Of a DNA stretch of 64,000 bases, positions 1-13,740 are shown one piece after another. The DNA comes from Pilatotrama ljubarskyi (taxonomy: Eukaryota; Basidiomycota; Agaricomycetes; Polyporales; Polyporaceae). Location: contig MU277671.1 of assembly GCA_022385805.1 (NCBI GenBank), forward strand, positions 938,808-1,002,807, written 5' to 3'. The first letter of the stretch is position 1. Each line of letters starts with the position of its first letter. Under the pieces are notes generated by a model that was given only the letters and a program-made list of their open reading frames with translations, ran no database searches and was not told the DNA's origin. Made by a program: the position numbers and the translations under genes.

Positions 1-1831
<1,831 letters not shown>

Positions 1832-2104
1832 CCTCGTCGCTGGAGAGAGTGCAGTTATCGTCGTCGTCGTCGTGTTCGACGTTGTCGGTGCTAAACGGAC
1901 CGTTCTCATTCGATAGCGTCGGTCCTCCCAGAAGGGCAGGCGGCGCTCACGATCCCGTGATGCTGTTATCAGGTCGCGTATACGCTCGCGCGCGGGCTCG
2001 CTGCGCCCTGCGATGTGCGCTGCGGTGTCATTGCGGATGCGAGCTGTGTCGCTGTTCTCGTATCTATTCACGTCCTGAAGCATCGTCTGCACCTCCTCTT
2101 CTGG
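1832..2104. promoter_or_regulatory. Bidirectional promoter between complex I subunit and MRH receptor
   Basis: The two start codons are 273 bp apart and point away from each other, so both promoters must lie here. The sequence includes a (TCG)n run at about 1858-1872. No TATA box was recognised. Confidence 0.5.
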
Positions 2105-3351
2105 ATGTTTGCCAAACAGGCGGCACGTTCCTGGCTCCTCTGCGCGATTCTTGCGTTCGCCGGTCTCGGTACGGTCTATGCAGACGAGAAGCCGTGCACT
2201 ACACACGCCAACGGAAACTACTACGACCTCAGCAGATTGACAGCCAAGTATGAACTACTTCGTCTGCGAACTCCACCGCACTCGTTGACTGACAATAGCG
2301 TACTAGGAAGGACTATGAATTTACTTCGCCGGGAGGCAAGGAGTACATCCTGAACGTTTGTAAACCTGTGTCCCAGGAAGCTTGGGCACCCAAGGTGGAC
2401 AAGCCCGAGGACGTTGCCGGATTCACTCACCGCGCGCATGGAGATTTTTCATTAGGGTGAGCAGCCCGGACGCTCGTGCTTGTGCTCTCTTTGACGCGTC
2501 CGGTAGAGACGTGAACACTACGGTGTTCGTCCGGGACGGCCACCCTGTCATCACATACACAGACGGCACACGTTGCTCGGACTCGGGTGACCAGACTGGC
2601 TCGACTGTTATTCGTTTCATATGCGACAGCTCAGCAGGCAAAGGTATGTTCAAGTCGTGCTAGGTGACGAGATGTACTCATGAAGACGCGTAGGCCAGCC
2701 GAAGTTGATTGCTACTCTTCCACCGGACGAGGACAAGGCGTGTTCGTTCTTCGTGGAATGGCGCTCTGAAGTTCGTGCTGGTACTCGATGCGGGGGAGTC
2801 CGTCAGAGCTTATGGTGTTGCTACAGATGGCTTGCCCGACATCGGAAGGCCTGTTCGGCCGAATCGTCTCTGTCCTGGTCATCGTGTAAGTCCCTCAATG
2901 TGCCACAAACTCGACCAGTTCATTCATATCGTCCAGCGCTGCCGTGATCTTCGTGCTTTACATCCTCGGAGGGACATTTTACAACCGCTACGTGCTGGAG
3001 CTCCGAGGGCTCGACCAAATTCCGCGGTTCTCCTTCTTCTCATTCAGCGACACACTCGAGTTTTTCCGGAGCTGCGTGGAGCGCGTCAAGGATAGGTCGT
3101 CTGACGCATGGCACTCGCGGAGCTTTGGGGGACGCAGCTGGAGCAGCGGGCACGGTGGGTCATGGGGAAGCTCCGGGAGACATGGGTACGGTGGGCTGGG
3201 AGCCACGCCGGACGAGGCCCAAACCATGCTGGGTGGACCCCCTGGGTTCCTGGACGAGCAAGATGATGAAGACGAAGAGGCACCTTCTCCGGCACGAGAG
3301 AACGCTCGGCCTTCCGGCGGCATGGACGCGAATGGGGTTATACGACTGTGA
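2105..3351 (+). CDS. MRH-domain type I membrane receptor, Atg27/Mrl1 (mannose-6-phosphate receptor-like) family
   Basis: Likely Golgi-endosome or vacuole sorting receptor. The ATG at 2105 opens a signal peptide (about residues 1-26, hydrophobic WLLCAILAFAGLGTVYA). The luminal part has the MRH pattern: cysteines in DEKPCTT and LNVCKP, then VRDGHPVITYTDG, CSDSG, STVIRFICD and DKACSFFVEWRSE. One membrane helix follows (about IVSVLVIVLAAVIFVLYILGG after splicing), then a cytosolic tail with FYNRYVLELRGLDQIPRF and a Gly/Ser/His-rich, acidic C-terminus. Introns include 2248-2306 and about 2456-2508. The fourth intron appears to start with GTTCGT at about 2771, because only this donor keeps the SE-MACPTSEG frame. 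The fungal family includes Atg27 and Mrl1; which one this is cannot be decided from the sequence alone. Confidence 0.82.
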
Positions 3352-4201
3352 GGAGGTGGTGCGTGTCCTTGTGGCTGCAATGTGTCCTGGAAATTGAGAT
3401 CGTGGGCGCCACTAGCCCCGCTCTGTCGAGCAGATCCGCTGTTGCCATCGATGCGAGTGGTAGTGTGAATGCTGCTGATAATACAGTGTTGTTTCTGGAG
3501 TTGTCATGGACGTAGACCGGGGAGAGAAGAGGGGTGAACTGAGAGGAAGCCGAAGGGACGAGCTGGGAGTGCCGATTGCCGATCGAGGAGGAGGGGATCT
3601 GGGAAGACGTCGGGGAAGGGTGCGATGCAACACGCTGCGATGGGAGAGAGCGTCTGTGAGGACGATCGCTCGCTAGCCAGATCGCAATCAGATCTGCATG
3701 ACTGCATCGATATACTCCGGCGCGGAGGTACCCGGTCCCAGAGCTGGGTACAGGGTCCGAGTCCCCACAGAGCAAAAGACCGTCTGTCGTCGACGGCGAC
3801 GGGCAGAACGCGCGAACAACGTCGGGTGCAGCGACGGCGGGTCGAGTGCGGGCGTGAAGGTCGCGTAGGGACGGCGGGGACAATAGGGACATTGTTTGTA
3901 CGCCGGAATTGAGCGTTGTACTCGACGGGCGACAATTGCATGGCACGGGCGCCTGCGGGAGGGAGTGGGTGGCTTTCGTCGTCGTTCCTTCTCAGCACTC
4001 TCAGTCCGTCTCTCTCGACGTAAATTGGGAGACCGTGGCTGGGTTTGGTTTCCTCCCTTTCCTCTTCTCATTGTTTTCTTTCTTTCGCATCCGTACATCT
4101 CCAGCCCAGCCTCGTCCTTTTCTTCTTCTCTTTCTCCTCCATCCGCCCTCGCCAATCGACGTCTCTCCCAGCCTACGACCCTGCACGACCCCTACGCCGT
4201 C
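3352..4201. promoter_or_regulatory. Intergenic region with pyrimidine-rich leader upstream of bHLH gene 1
   Basis: 850 bp without a gene. It holds the 3' flank of the MRH receptor and the promoter/5'UTR of the first bHLH gene. From about 4045 to 4200 the plus strand is strongly C/T-rich (runs of ctttcctctt and tccttttcttctt), which is common just upstream of fungal transcription starts. The open frames seen here on both strands are Ser/Arg/Pro low-complexity readings and were not annotated. Confidence 0.5.
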
Positions 4202-5360
4202 ATGGATCAGCACCAGCAGCCCCCCATACACGACGACCAGTCCCAAAACTACGTCCCCTCCCAGTATGCCATGTACCCGGCATCAGAGGACAACCAGGGA
4301 TACCTCGTGTATCCGCCTCAGATCCCTGGCTATCAGGATGTCATCCAGCAGCAGCACCCCGGCCATCCTCCTCGTGGGTTCATGCACTCTGCCTTACCTC
4401 CTCATCCCCATCCGAGATCTGACTTGCCCGTTCCCGTCCTCTTCATTGTCTTCTCCAGGGCAAATTTCCGACAGCGACCTGCAGCAAGCGATGCAGTATC
4501 AACGCTCAATCCATATGATCCCCCAAGGCCAGCACTTTGCCCCTCCTGCACCTGTTTACACCGCCTCGCCGCCTCATGGCGGTATGCCTCTCTCCGCCTC
4601 CCCTCCTCCGCAGTCCCCAAATATTTACGACCCTCTTTCGCCCCCCATATCCGGATCAGACACCTCCGCCGACGGCATCTACCATTCGCGGAACAGTAGT
4701 GCAACAGGTTCCCCCTCGTCCTCTCGCGCGAACAGCCTCGTACACCGCCATCCCCTCCGCTACAATCCCACCCCATCACCCACCAGCTCTTCCGCGGGAC
4801 GCCGAAGCCGGGGCCAGTCGCTTTCTGACGACGACGATCAAATGGGCGTCAACATGGCTGAAAGCCTCGCTAACACGCGCAAGGAGGCGACGCGCCGGCA
4901 GAGGATCGAGGCGGAGCAGCGGCGTCGGGACGAGCTTCGAGACGGGTACGCGAGGTTGAAGGACGTGCTTCCGGTGTCCAACCAGAAGAGTAGCAAGGTT
5001 TCACTGCTGGAGCGTGGTACGTTCTGCAATTGTGGCGTAACGCCATGCTCTCTCTGATCGATTCTTTGAATAGCGACGAACCACATTACCAACTTGGAGA
5101 AGACGAATCGCCAATTGCAACAGCGGTTGGCGTCCTTGGAGGCGGAAGTGGCGAGACTTCGTGCTCTGAACGAGAAGATCTCCCTTGCAGTAAACAATAC
5201 GCCCTCGCCAGGTCAGGTGAACATGGAGGCTCGCCCACTGTCTCCTCCTCCCGAAGGGTCCCAGGGGCAGTCGCCAGCCCAGCATCAGCTCGCGTCTGTC
5301 GCTGGTCAAGATCCACCCGTGGCGGAGTCAAGTCCCTCCGCGTCGGAAAGCGGCTATTGA
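4202..5360 (+). CDS. Basic helix-loop-helix transcription factor 1
   Basis: Predicted sequence-specific DNA-binding regulator, 338 aa from exons 4202-4373, 4459-5016 and 5074-5360 (1017 nt). The N-terminal about 200 residues are Gln/Pro/Ser-rich and disordered (start MDQHQQPPIHDDQSQ). The acidic stretch LSDDDDQMG precedes the basic region RRQRIEAEQRRRDELRDGY, which has the Glu and Arg of the E-box-contacting E-x3-R pattern. Helix 1, the loop (LPVSNQKSSKVS) and helix 2 (LLERATNHITNLE) follow, then a leucine-zipper-like coiled coil (TNRQLQQRLASLEAEVARLR). Intron 2 (5017-5073) splits helix 2 in phase 1, exactly as in the paralogue at 14176-15206. The target genes cannot be inferred. Confidence 0.88.
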
Positions 5361-8300
5361 CTCTCATGCAACGCCCTGCATCTACTCTTGCCAACTCTCG
5401 GACATTGCTCTCGACCTCCCCCACTTGTTTCATTATCGCAATCCATTTTCTTATCATCACTTAGTCTCCGCTTGCCCACATCTTGTTCACATCCGCCTCC
5501 GCGTCCTCCTCGCTCTGCTTGCAGTCATATGCCACCTCGGGAAAGAGTGGTACTGGTCACCGAGGGCAAACGCACCGCGTCGCGTCGTATTCTAGTTCGA
5601 AGCCGAAGACTCCGAGGTCGGAGGCAGGCTCGGGGCGCTGGGGATCGTGCACAGCGCCTGGCGCGCGCGGCACAATGACATCCCCTCGCTTCTTGTCTGT
5701 CCCTCATGACCTCCCGGGGAGTCCTGCTGCTTGACGCCGCAGGCTGGTGCAGTGCGAGCACAACTCGAGTACGACCGCTTGGCTCGTCCTATCCGATAAC
5801 GCTGGTGAGGAGACCTCCCGCGTATCGTCGATTGGCCGCCGAGCGTCTCGCTCGAGTTACGCATAGCTATCTCGTCGACGTGCTTCCAACTCAGATAGAA
5901 GGAGAGGGTTGGCCCTGTCCGTGCATGGACGCCACACGTCCTTACCGCAGCACCCTCCAGGCCCTCCTCCACACACCGACGCGACATCCCGTACGCACAA
6001 GGACATTTTCTAGTTTTGTAGAACGAAGAACTGCTACGTTACCGGCCGAACTCGCCCCTTCCACCCCGCCCACTTGCATACAAGCCCTCTCGCCCGCCCA
6101 GCCCTCTCGCGTCCCCGAAACTCCTCCCTCTTGGCACCCTACCCTTGTTTCTCTCTCAGCGCTGTACTATATCATACCGGGCTCTGGAACGCGACGGCCA
6201 GAATCATGAAGGATACGACCCGGCAACGACTCGATACGACCTCTCTTCCACTTTCCTCCCTGTGAGAGCAGCTCACGAACCGAGTCGACCGCTCCGGCTT
6301 TCTTGGGAACCTACGACTTGCATGCGGTGAAGTAGGAGCTGTGGATGGGAGGCTGCCTGTCCCCTCGACGGGGCAGGCCGTGGATCGATCTCGGGTTGCT
6401 TGCAGAAGCAGCTTGGACCAGATGGTGGTTCGTCGCTGCGAGGTCATCGATGCCGGAGAGAGCGTGCATGTCATGTATCCCTAGGAGTAGTCGACTTGGT
6501 TCGTCAGTTGTGCAATGCGAAAGTCTTGTATCCTTCGCCCACCCCGAGCGCATTGCCGGCTAATCCCGTAAAAAGCGTATCACTCGTCTTGTAAGTCGTT
6601 CGCCTTCGCAACGCCTTGCCTGACGCTGTCTTGACGCCCTCCATCAAGGTCGCGTCAATGAAGCTCAGCCTCAGCCCCCGGTGCCGAAACCAGACCCCTC
6701 GAGCGGCAAGTGCATGCTTGATTCCAGTAAGTACGAACGGGCCCGACACCATGTGCGGAGGCCGCCCCTCCCGACCCCCGCCTCGGCGCAAGGCTCCTTC
6801 CAGTTGGGTCCCGCATTGCCAGACACGAGGCACGCCGCCTCACCACTCGCCCCTTGCCGAGTTTAGGGACGGTGCACGAGGCAAAACAGCCGCTTTACGC
6901 AAGAAAGGGTCGGCCTCGCCTCCATGCGAAATTCAGCGCGAGTGCGTCATCCGTCCCCTCCTACGGAGAGAAGGCCACCGTTCATCCGGGCGTTGTTCCT
7001 GGGCGGCGTTGACCGGGGCGGCGGGAACTGCTCGCACTGATGAGCCTGAATCCGCGGCCCCGACGGGTCGAAGGAGTGTGGAAAAGGTAACGTCATCGGC
7101 AGCGACAGATGACCGCCTCGAGTCCTCAAGGGAAGGTGCGGTTGCTACCAATGGTCAATGCGGCTGGGGATAGCGGAGTGCGGTCGTGGGACATGCCGTC
7201 GAGTAGAGCAGGAGAGGCCCGCGGCATGGCATCGGAGGAGGGTTTCAATTGGCGCTATGGACTCTGCGCTGCCGTCAGCGAGCAGGGCCTTCTTGGGAGC
7301 AGAAAGCGGGAGTCACTATTCGAAAACGGGTAGCTCAGATGCGCTAAGGACGAACGTGGTTACTCACCGCGGGTGGTGACGTTACCAGATAATGGCAGCC
7401 CATCGGCAGTGACTCAGGCGCTGTCCCAGGTATAGTCGGCTCTGCCTAGGCGTCGCGTTTGTCACAGTTGTTGAGAGATACAGGCCTCGTGCAAAAGCCT
7501 TACCGTCGGGTGTTCAGTGAATGCCGCAGCTCGGACACTACCGTCCCTATGCCGGCAGAGATGCACAGTAACGAGCATCACGGAGGGCAACGGTGCGAGG
7601 GTTTAGGTCGGAACTCTCCTGGCCGCTAATTATCGACATTGACTCTATAGGGGGATCAGCCTCGAGGTGGCTGGATGACGCTCTCCGCTCAGCCCTAAGA
7701 GTACGCGCGGACCAAAAGCGGATACTCACCACTCACGATGTGCGGACCTCCTCGCGCGCAATGTCCGTTCATTCGAGGATGACGCAGCCCATAGACACTC
7801 GACCGAGCCCACCGCGGGATTCGGGCTACCTTGGTGCCCCGTTGGACCTGGACACGATAGGACGAACCTACCCTGGATTCAGAGTGTGAACGTACCAGTG
7901 ACTCGGATCTCACTGTCTTGGATGAAAGCGGAGATTCTCCGACGTCAGATGCAAACTTTCCAGTTGACCGGTCTGAAGCCTTGCACAAGCTCCAGGTGAA
8001 AACGGCACGAAGCGAGGTCGATGTGAAACCGTCTCCAGAGCGGGCAGAGGTGACTGGCGCGACGGTGAAGGAGGCGGTTTACCGGCGCAGGAGCAGTAGC
8101 ACATCATAGAAGGCTTAAGGTCTGCGCGTTCCCCCAAAGGCTAGACTGTGGGGCCTGATCACGTCGTTCACCGAGGATAGGGCAGCTGGACCGACACGCT
8201 GAACCGGCGGAGAGGTGCGCAGAGGTTGCCATTCGCCAGCATGTGGAGATGTAGTTGACAACCCTGCAAGCTGCGTTGCAGATCCTCTAGTCCGCCGGCC

Positions 8301-10631
8301 CTGCCCTGACTCATGCGCAGTGCACCATACTGGCTTGAAGCGTCGAGCTGCACGCCAGAGAGGGCGCCGAAGAGCATGAGAGATATGATGCACGCGGTAA
8401 CTGGGAGGCAGGTCTTACCCGAATAAGCAACCTGGGCGTCGGGGGAGGGAGGCTACGACAAGCTCAGCAGAACCTTCTGCGTAATCCAGATAGCCAGATG
8501 TGTAAGTGACCATCCTAGGTTTTCGACTTCCGGCGCTGGTAGCGGTCGAAGGGTGGCGGTCACGGAAAGGGGTATCCGGAGGCTGTATGGAGCTGTGACT
8601 GTCAAGCGGTCTGCCTGCGAACCGCCCTCGGGATAAACGGAGACGGAAGGACAACAGCGGTTTGGAAACAGCTGTTTATTCGCACAGTTGCTCGCGCCGT
8701 GCCGCCGACGCCGAAATGCCGCCATTGACTATATGGGACCGAGTGCCCGGGCAGCGTGCCATGCTGGCATCCGTGAAAGAGCGACCATCGTCGACAGCAC
8801 TCTGGACCTCATCTCATATATTCGGCGATCAAACGTCTCACCCATGTCTTCGCGGAACTTTCGATTGCGCCGCAGACGCCGCCTTAGCAGGAGGATAGCA
8901 ACTGGTGTGTACTCCGTTAGGCAGGACGTTGTGTAGACGGCGTTCGGAGGAGTAAACCCTATCCTTGGCCTAGAGCAAAGTCAGCACGAAGGATGATAGA
9001 GGGACTCGCCGGGTTACAGGTAACGAGGGATGCGTGATATACTACTGTATGTCGAAGCCTCCCAGTCTGAGGACATCGGACGCAGCGCGACACCGCTGGG
9101 TGCCTCTTTCATTCCCGGATGATCTTGGGCCTCGTGTATCTTCAACATATGGCGAGGAGCCGCATTGCTCAAGATAGAGCGGTTTCGATGGAACGAGTGT
9201 ATACCAGCATGGATGTGTGCGACTACACGGGTGCATATCCCTGTCCGATCCGGTGAGAATGTGTTTACGACCCGAGAAGATGAAGGAACGGGGAGGGGCA
9301 GAAGAGAAGCTACAGTCGAAGAGGAAGAGGGTGTCAATGCTTCGCAGGCCCAAGGGCGGGGGAACAGAGCGACATACGCGGATGATGATCTCCTTCGTGG
9401 CGTGGACGATGCTGTAGTAAAGTTGTTCAACAGAGCCTGGGCATGCGGAGCAGACCGCGGATGATCCCACCTGCTATACCCATTTGTATACGCAGAGCCA
9501 TTCGCCTCTGGGAGACCAGGAACATCGGTCCGTGCTTTGCTTGGTGGAACTTCGAGGGAAGGGTTTAATCCCGGAAATGAAAGAGGCGTGTTTCCGAGGA
9601 GTGTCACCGGATTCGAGCCCTGGCATCCATGGGCATAATGACCGTCAATTACAGACGGCTATACCTGTGAAAAGAGGCGTGGAGAAGTGAAGACGCCAAA
9701 GAGCACCACAGCGGGATGCGAGATAGTCCGACGCTCCAGGCCGCGCCTAGTCGAAGCAGGCACCTGTGGTACTGTAAAGCGTAGCTATCAGCTTTTCGAG
9801 TGTGCCGGGGACACCATGAGATTAACGTACCGCGTGGATTCTCCGTGCGAGCGAATGCCGAAAGAAGTGTGCATATCGCTCAGGTGATCCTCGTTCGCAG
9901 GTCCATGAAACAGTGCTTCCAAATGTCCAAGGAAGACTGCGCTACGCATACCAGATCGCTGGTATTGGGGCAGCACTTCGCCAGCACGCAGTGTTCCAAG
10001 GTCTGGCGGTCATCCAGGTCCGAGTTCCAAACGATAAAGAGCCCGAACTCCTCGCCTGTGTCCATATGGATCGTCCTCGACATCCATGAGAGGACACAGA
10101 GGGACCATTCACATTAATGAACCCATGAAGGACGCAAATCCCTTTAGTCTGTGAAGTCCCGAGGGATAAGGGCATCATACGCTCGTCCTGAGCTCCATCT
10201 ACCGAGGTGTCCCCGTGACGCAGTCACACATAGTCACAGCAGTCCCCTGGACCTGTCTCCGTGACGTCAGGGACTACGCGTTACATGTCACGCTCCGGGG
10301 TGGCGACCGGGGAACGTGCTTCGTCTTCCCAGGTGCTCCTCGTCCCACCCAGCGTCGACGACGTCCGCCCATCGTTCCTTGCTGCTAGCAGTGGCCTCTA
10401 TACCCATCTCATACTTTTTCTGAAGACCCCTACCGCGCGCGAAACCTCGTTCATAGGCTCATATACATAACAGCGTTCCCCAGCGTCGAGTTTCGCGCCG
10501 TCTTCAGGAATCAGTAACAGATACATCCCAGGCCGCTCTTTGGTATCCCTTGCAAACGATCTTCACGATGTGGTCTGTATACATATGGCATATAGGCACA
10601 TGAGATAGCCGTACTAATTCTTGGGATATAG
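5361..10631. other. 5.3-kb stretch without a confident gene
   Basis: No long, conserved or recognisable protein was found on either strand. Possible spliced exons exist. On the plus strand, 7860-8109 follows a good acceptor (CGATAG) and stays open for 83 codons with an acidic, Ser-rich composition ending in YRRRSSSTS. On the minus strand, donors of the type GTGAGT occur near 7368 and 7728, and 7547-7651 follows a CTATAG acceptor (see the dsRBD-like candidate). At 8168-8377 minus there is a helix-rich open stretch, and at 6504-6833 minus another. I could not join these into complete genes. The region may hold fast-evolving short-exon genes, non-coding transcripts or decayed sequence. Confidence 0.5.
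7547..7870 (-). pseudogene. Possible divergent or decayed dsRBD gene copy
   Basis: On the minus strand an open stretch reads VQVQRGTKVARIPRW and, further on, RGGPHIVS up to a GTGAGT donor at about 7728. A phase-1 intron ends at a CTATAG acceptor (about 7652), and the next exon reads SMSIISGQESS, then TVALRDARYCASL and a stop at 7547. Order and spacing resemble the three small dsRBD genes at 52-57 kb (helix-1 Q...KVA..W, GP-H, [I/L]-x-G, and an Ala-spaced helix 2), and the last intron has the same phase. About 20 extra residues lie between W and GGPH, and no start exon was found. It could be a degenerate copy or chance similarity. Confidence 0.22.
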
Positions 10632-12143
10632 GTGTGATAACTGCCTTCTCTTGCTCCCTCTGGTATGTGCCTTCAAAGCGGTTGCATAGACGCCTATTTT
10701 GACACTGGTATGTCTGCAGAGGGGTGGTGCTATTGCGTGGGGCGTCGTCATGTTTGTGAGTGCAGACGTTGCCCATGGAGATACGCAGTCATTGATCTCT
10801 CGCGCATGAACAGCTGTACAGTCTCGCGGGAGGCATCTTCCTATTGAACTGGGGCCAATATCTGTTCTTCGTATTCCCTGAATGGTTAGCTACGCTGTGC
10901 CGTCCTATCTACATGCACGATCTGATTATGAACCACTTCCCGTTTACAGGCAGATCTATGGTGGCATAGGCATTGGTGTAGCGGTAGCTGCTGCACTCTC
11001 CATCCTTGCGCTCTCCAACGTGAGTACCCCGCAATTATTCCTATCTTTCTTCCGGCGGTCGTATCTTGGTGGGACGATCTATGCATTGCTGCGATCATCA
11101 AAGTTCTAGCAAAATGTCCATAGTCTTACGCGAGTTGTTTGCAGCGATCGTACATCTGGACACGCGTCTGCAAGTTCATCTGGCCATTCGTCATTGTCAT
11201 CTGCGCGGTCCGCGCCATCATCATGATCGTCGAACTCCAGCGAGGGTAAGTGCAGTTCCTTCTCGGTGCTCTTCGCCTTGCCCCCCTCCTTTGTCTTGTC
11301 ACAACACTCGGCCCTGCACCTTCACTTTCATAACGCAAACACTTCACCGCAAATTTACCGGCTCCAGGACCTTCTCCATCAGCAGGGTGGCGTTGTGTGT
11401 CACCACGAGTTGTTTGTCCATCTTTTCTACCGCGCGGCTAGCGGCGCGTGTTCCTTTGTTCGAGGTGTGACTGCCTCCTGGCCTTCAGGATTTCGCTCGT
11501 ATTCCGTTATGCTCCGTCCGCGCGCGTGACATTGTATCGCCGCGATCATCAGACACTCCGCTTCAAGTGTCGCTCCGCGCGAGCCCGCAGTACAGGATGC
11601 TGATCCCAAGTTCTCTTACAGGAAAGACAAAGTCCAGTGGGAGTGCGAGAACGGTGGCCAGCTCTGGACGGACTCAGCCGATGCGGGATACGGCGGTTCC
11701 GCGTCGTTCCCGACCGGGTTTTGCACGGCCGGTTTCTCCAGTCTGTACGCCGCGTTCATCGTGGGCCTGCTGGTAGACCTCGTCTTCCAGGTACGTGGAC
11801 CGGTCACGCTCCCTTCTTGCTGCCGCCCGGGCTTACAATAGCGCTTCTCCTTGACGCGCTGTGCCGTGCGATTGGCAGTTCTACATGTTCTTCCTCGTAT
11901 GGCGCTTCCAGAAGAGGCTGGAGCACTATCAAAACATGAAGGGGCCGTTCTATGGCGGTGAGTATTCACGTTGTCGTGGCTGGCGCCCCGCGCGTCGCTT
12001 GTTTGCCTCCGTGTCTGGTCGCATGCAATTTCCTCATGCCTCACGGACACGGTGCGAGTGAGCGCGTGCTTGCATCCGGCAATTGGACAGCTCGTCGCTA
12101 AACGAAACTTTGTTCTTCGGGTACAGGATACTACAATGCCTAA
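10632..12143 (+). CDS. Conserved four-helix membrane protein of unknown function (start exon unresolved)
   Basis: An integral membrane protein assembled from at least seven short exons. The order of recognisable parts is RGGAIAWGVVMF (helix 1), a second helix with LAGGIFLLNWGQYLFFVFPEW, helix 3 around IGIGVAVAAALSILALSN, then WPFVIVICAVRAIIMIVE. An extracellular loop with two cysteines follows (WECENGGQLW ... TGFCTAG), then a last helix (LYAAFIVGLLVDLVFQFYMFF) and a cytosolic tail ending KRLEHYQNMKGP ... GGYYNA. Splice junctions agree in phase from about 10729 onward (for example CTCCAACGTGAGT, GTAAGTGC ... TTACAG, CAGGTACGTGG). The beginning is uncertain: 10632 is the first nucleotide after an ATATAG acceptor, so the true ATG lies further left. 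I recognise it only as a fungal membrane protein type, not as a named family. Confidence 0.68.
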
Positions 12144-12939
12144 GGCGATGCCCGATCGTCGAGCGGCGCTCGGTCGCTATAGTGCTCCCCCTTCCTCCGC
12201 GTCTTGGTGTTCTCTGAAGCCTCCTGGACAGTTCCGCTCCATTCGTACCGATGGCCACCTTCGCTTGCGCTTACGATCTGCTAATGCCCCCACCTCCTAC
12301 CCTGACCCCGTGCGTACGTGAGCGCGGTGCTGTCGCTCAACCAGCTCGCCTGCACAGCTGCTGCTTTGCTTCTTCCGCATCTTGTGGACGTTCCATCGCG
12401 CGCTTCTCGTGTTCTCTCGCGTCTCCCCTGCTCCCGGATAGTTGATTTCCTTGTCTCGGTATCTCACTCGCCTCTCTCGGCACGTCACGACCCCTCACGA
12501 CTTACGACCCGCGGGTCATCGCGTACTTACGTACCTTGGCCTGCTTACGACTGACTTATTCCTATACTTTGATGATCAGGCTCGCGAATCTAACTGTGCT
12601 CGTACTATGCCTCTTTCTGGTCTGTGGGCGCATGCGGCGGCGTCAGGCACTGGGCTAGGGGTCTTGTGCTGATTGAGGCGGTATGCTTGTGTGAACACTG
12701 TGAAGTGTCACTGTCACACCTGGTCGCGCAGCGGGCGCTGGTGTCGGGAGCGCCGGAGAACAAGGAAACGGGCGCGCGCGGCAGTAGAGGCGCAAGGTTT
12801 GGATTTTCGTAAGATGGAGCGGTAACGGGCAGAATGTGAGAAGAAAGCAATACGAGGGAGACGTCAAGTGACGCGGGGTTAGGAAGGGACGCGCAGGCGG
12901 TGGGTGTGTGGACCGGGTGATGGTCCGTGCCGGTGTGAA
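12144..12939. other. Gene-free interval after membrane protein gene
   Basis: Contains the 3' flank of the membrane protein gene, C/T-rich from about 12150 to 12560. No tRNA, repeat or protein signature was seen. Confidence 0.4.
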
Positions 12940-13740
12940 CGCACCGGGTGAGTTGGAGAGAAGAAGGGGGGCTCTGGAGGATCGGATGCTCGTGCGCAGG
13001 CTGGCTGCGCTGTTTCGAGAGTCGCCTGGGGAGCCCGGGGTCTGAAGGGAAGAGGGGAAGGGATTCATTTGGGAGGTGTGCTCACGGTGGAGGCCAGGGG
13101 AGAGGACTCGGAGGAGGGGTGGACGGACGGGCGGAGTGGGAAGCGGGAGAGATGGGCTGGGATGGGCCCGCGACGTCGGGCGCGAGCGCATAACGGAAGG
13201 AAGAGGCGAAAATGATCGGAGAGGTGTGACGGGAAGACACGAGAAGGCAGCGGACGGCCGGGATGAGTAGAGGGAGCGAGAGTAAGCGGATAACGGGCAG
13301 CGCTGGGACGGAGGCTGGGCTGGGATGCAGAGGAAATGGGTGAGAGTGGGAGCGGGGGGCTGGGGAGGGGCAATGTCGGACGAGAAAGGGAGGGGGGAGA
13401 AGGAAATGAAAACAACGTTGTGGGCGCTGGGTTTGAGAGGAGGACACGAGGCGTTCGGCTGGGGGAGGACTGGGATGGGAGGGATGGGGGAGAAAGGGGA
13501 GGGAGATGCCCGAGATGGACTGGATCGAGAGAAGGGCGGAGAGTCCGGAGACCGGGCAGCTGATGCGGGTGATAACGCGAGTACGTGTGGGGAGGGGCTG
13601 GGAGAGGCCGAGAGCTGCAAAAGGGAACGGGAACTGGAGATACTACTGATGGGAGACGGCGGAGGAGGGGACGCTCGGAGACGGAGACGGAGGGAGGAGA
13701 GCGAGAGCTGCCCCGGCGTCCGGAGGGCGAGATGGGATCT
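12940..13740. repeat. Long polypurine/polypyrimidine tract
   Basis: For about 800 bp the plus strand is dominated by A and G (for example gggagaggactcggaggagggg and gagagaagggcggagagtcc). After about 13900 the plus strand turns pyrimidine-rich up to the bHLH gene 2 start at 14176. The minus strand has a 381-codon open frame across this tract, but it is Ser/Pro/Leu-rich low complexity, as expected from any pyrimidine-rich strand. The strand switch looks like two back-to-back promoter leaders, so a divergent transcript to the left is possible. Confidence 0.6.

Noticed and set aside
6616..7173. 185-codon plus-strand open frame
   Set aside because: Composition is Arg/Pro/Ser-rich without a domain; the opposite strand is open in similar stretches, so coding cannot be decided.
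9340..9470. LLNNF on the minus strand, resembling the NNY exon of the dsRBD genes
   Set aside because: No donor follows it and no domain exon is found downstream; about five residues are not enough.
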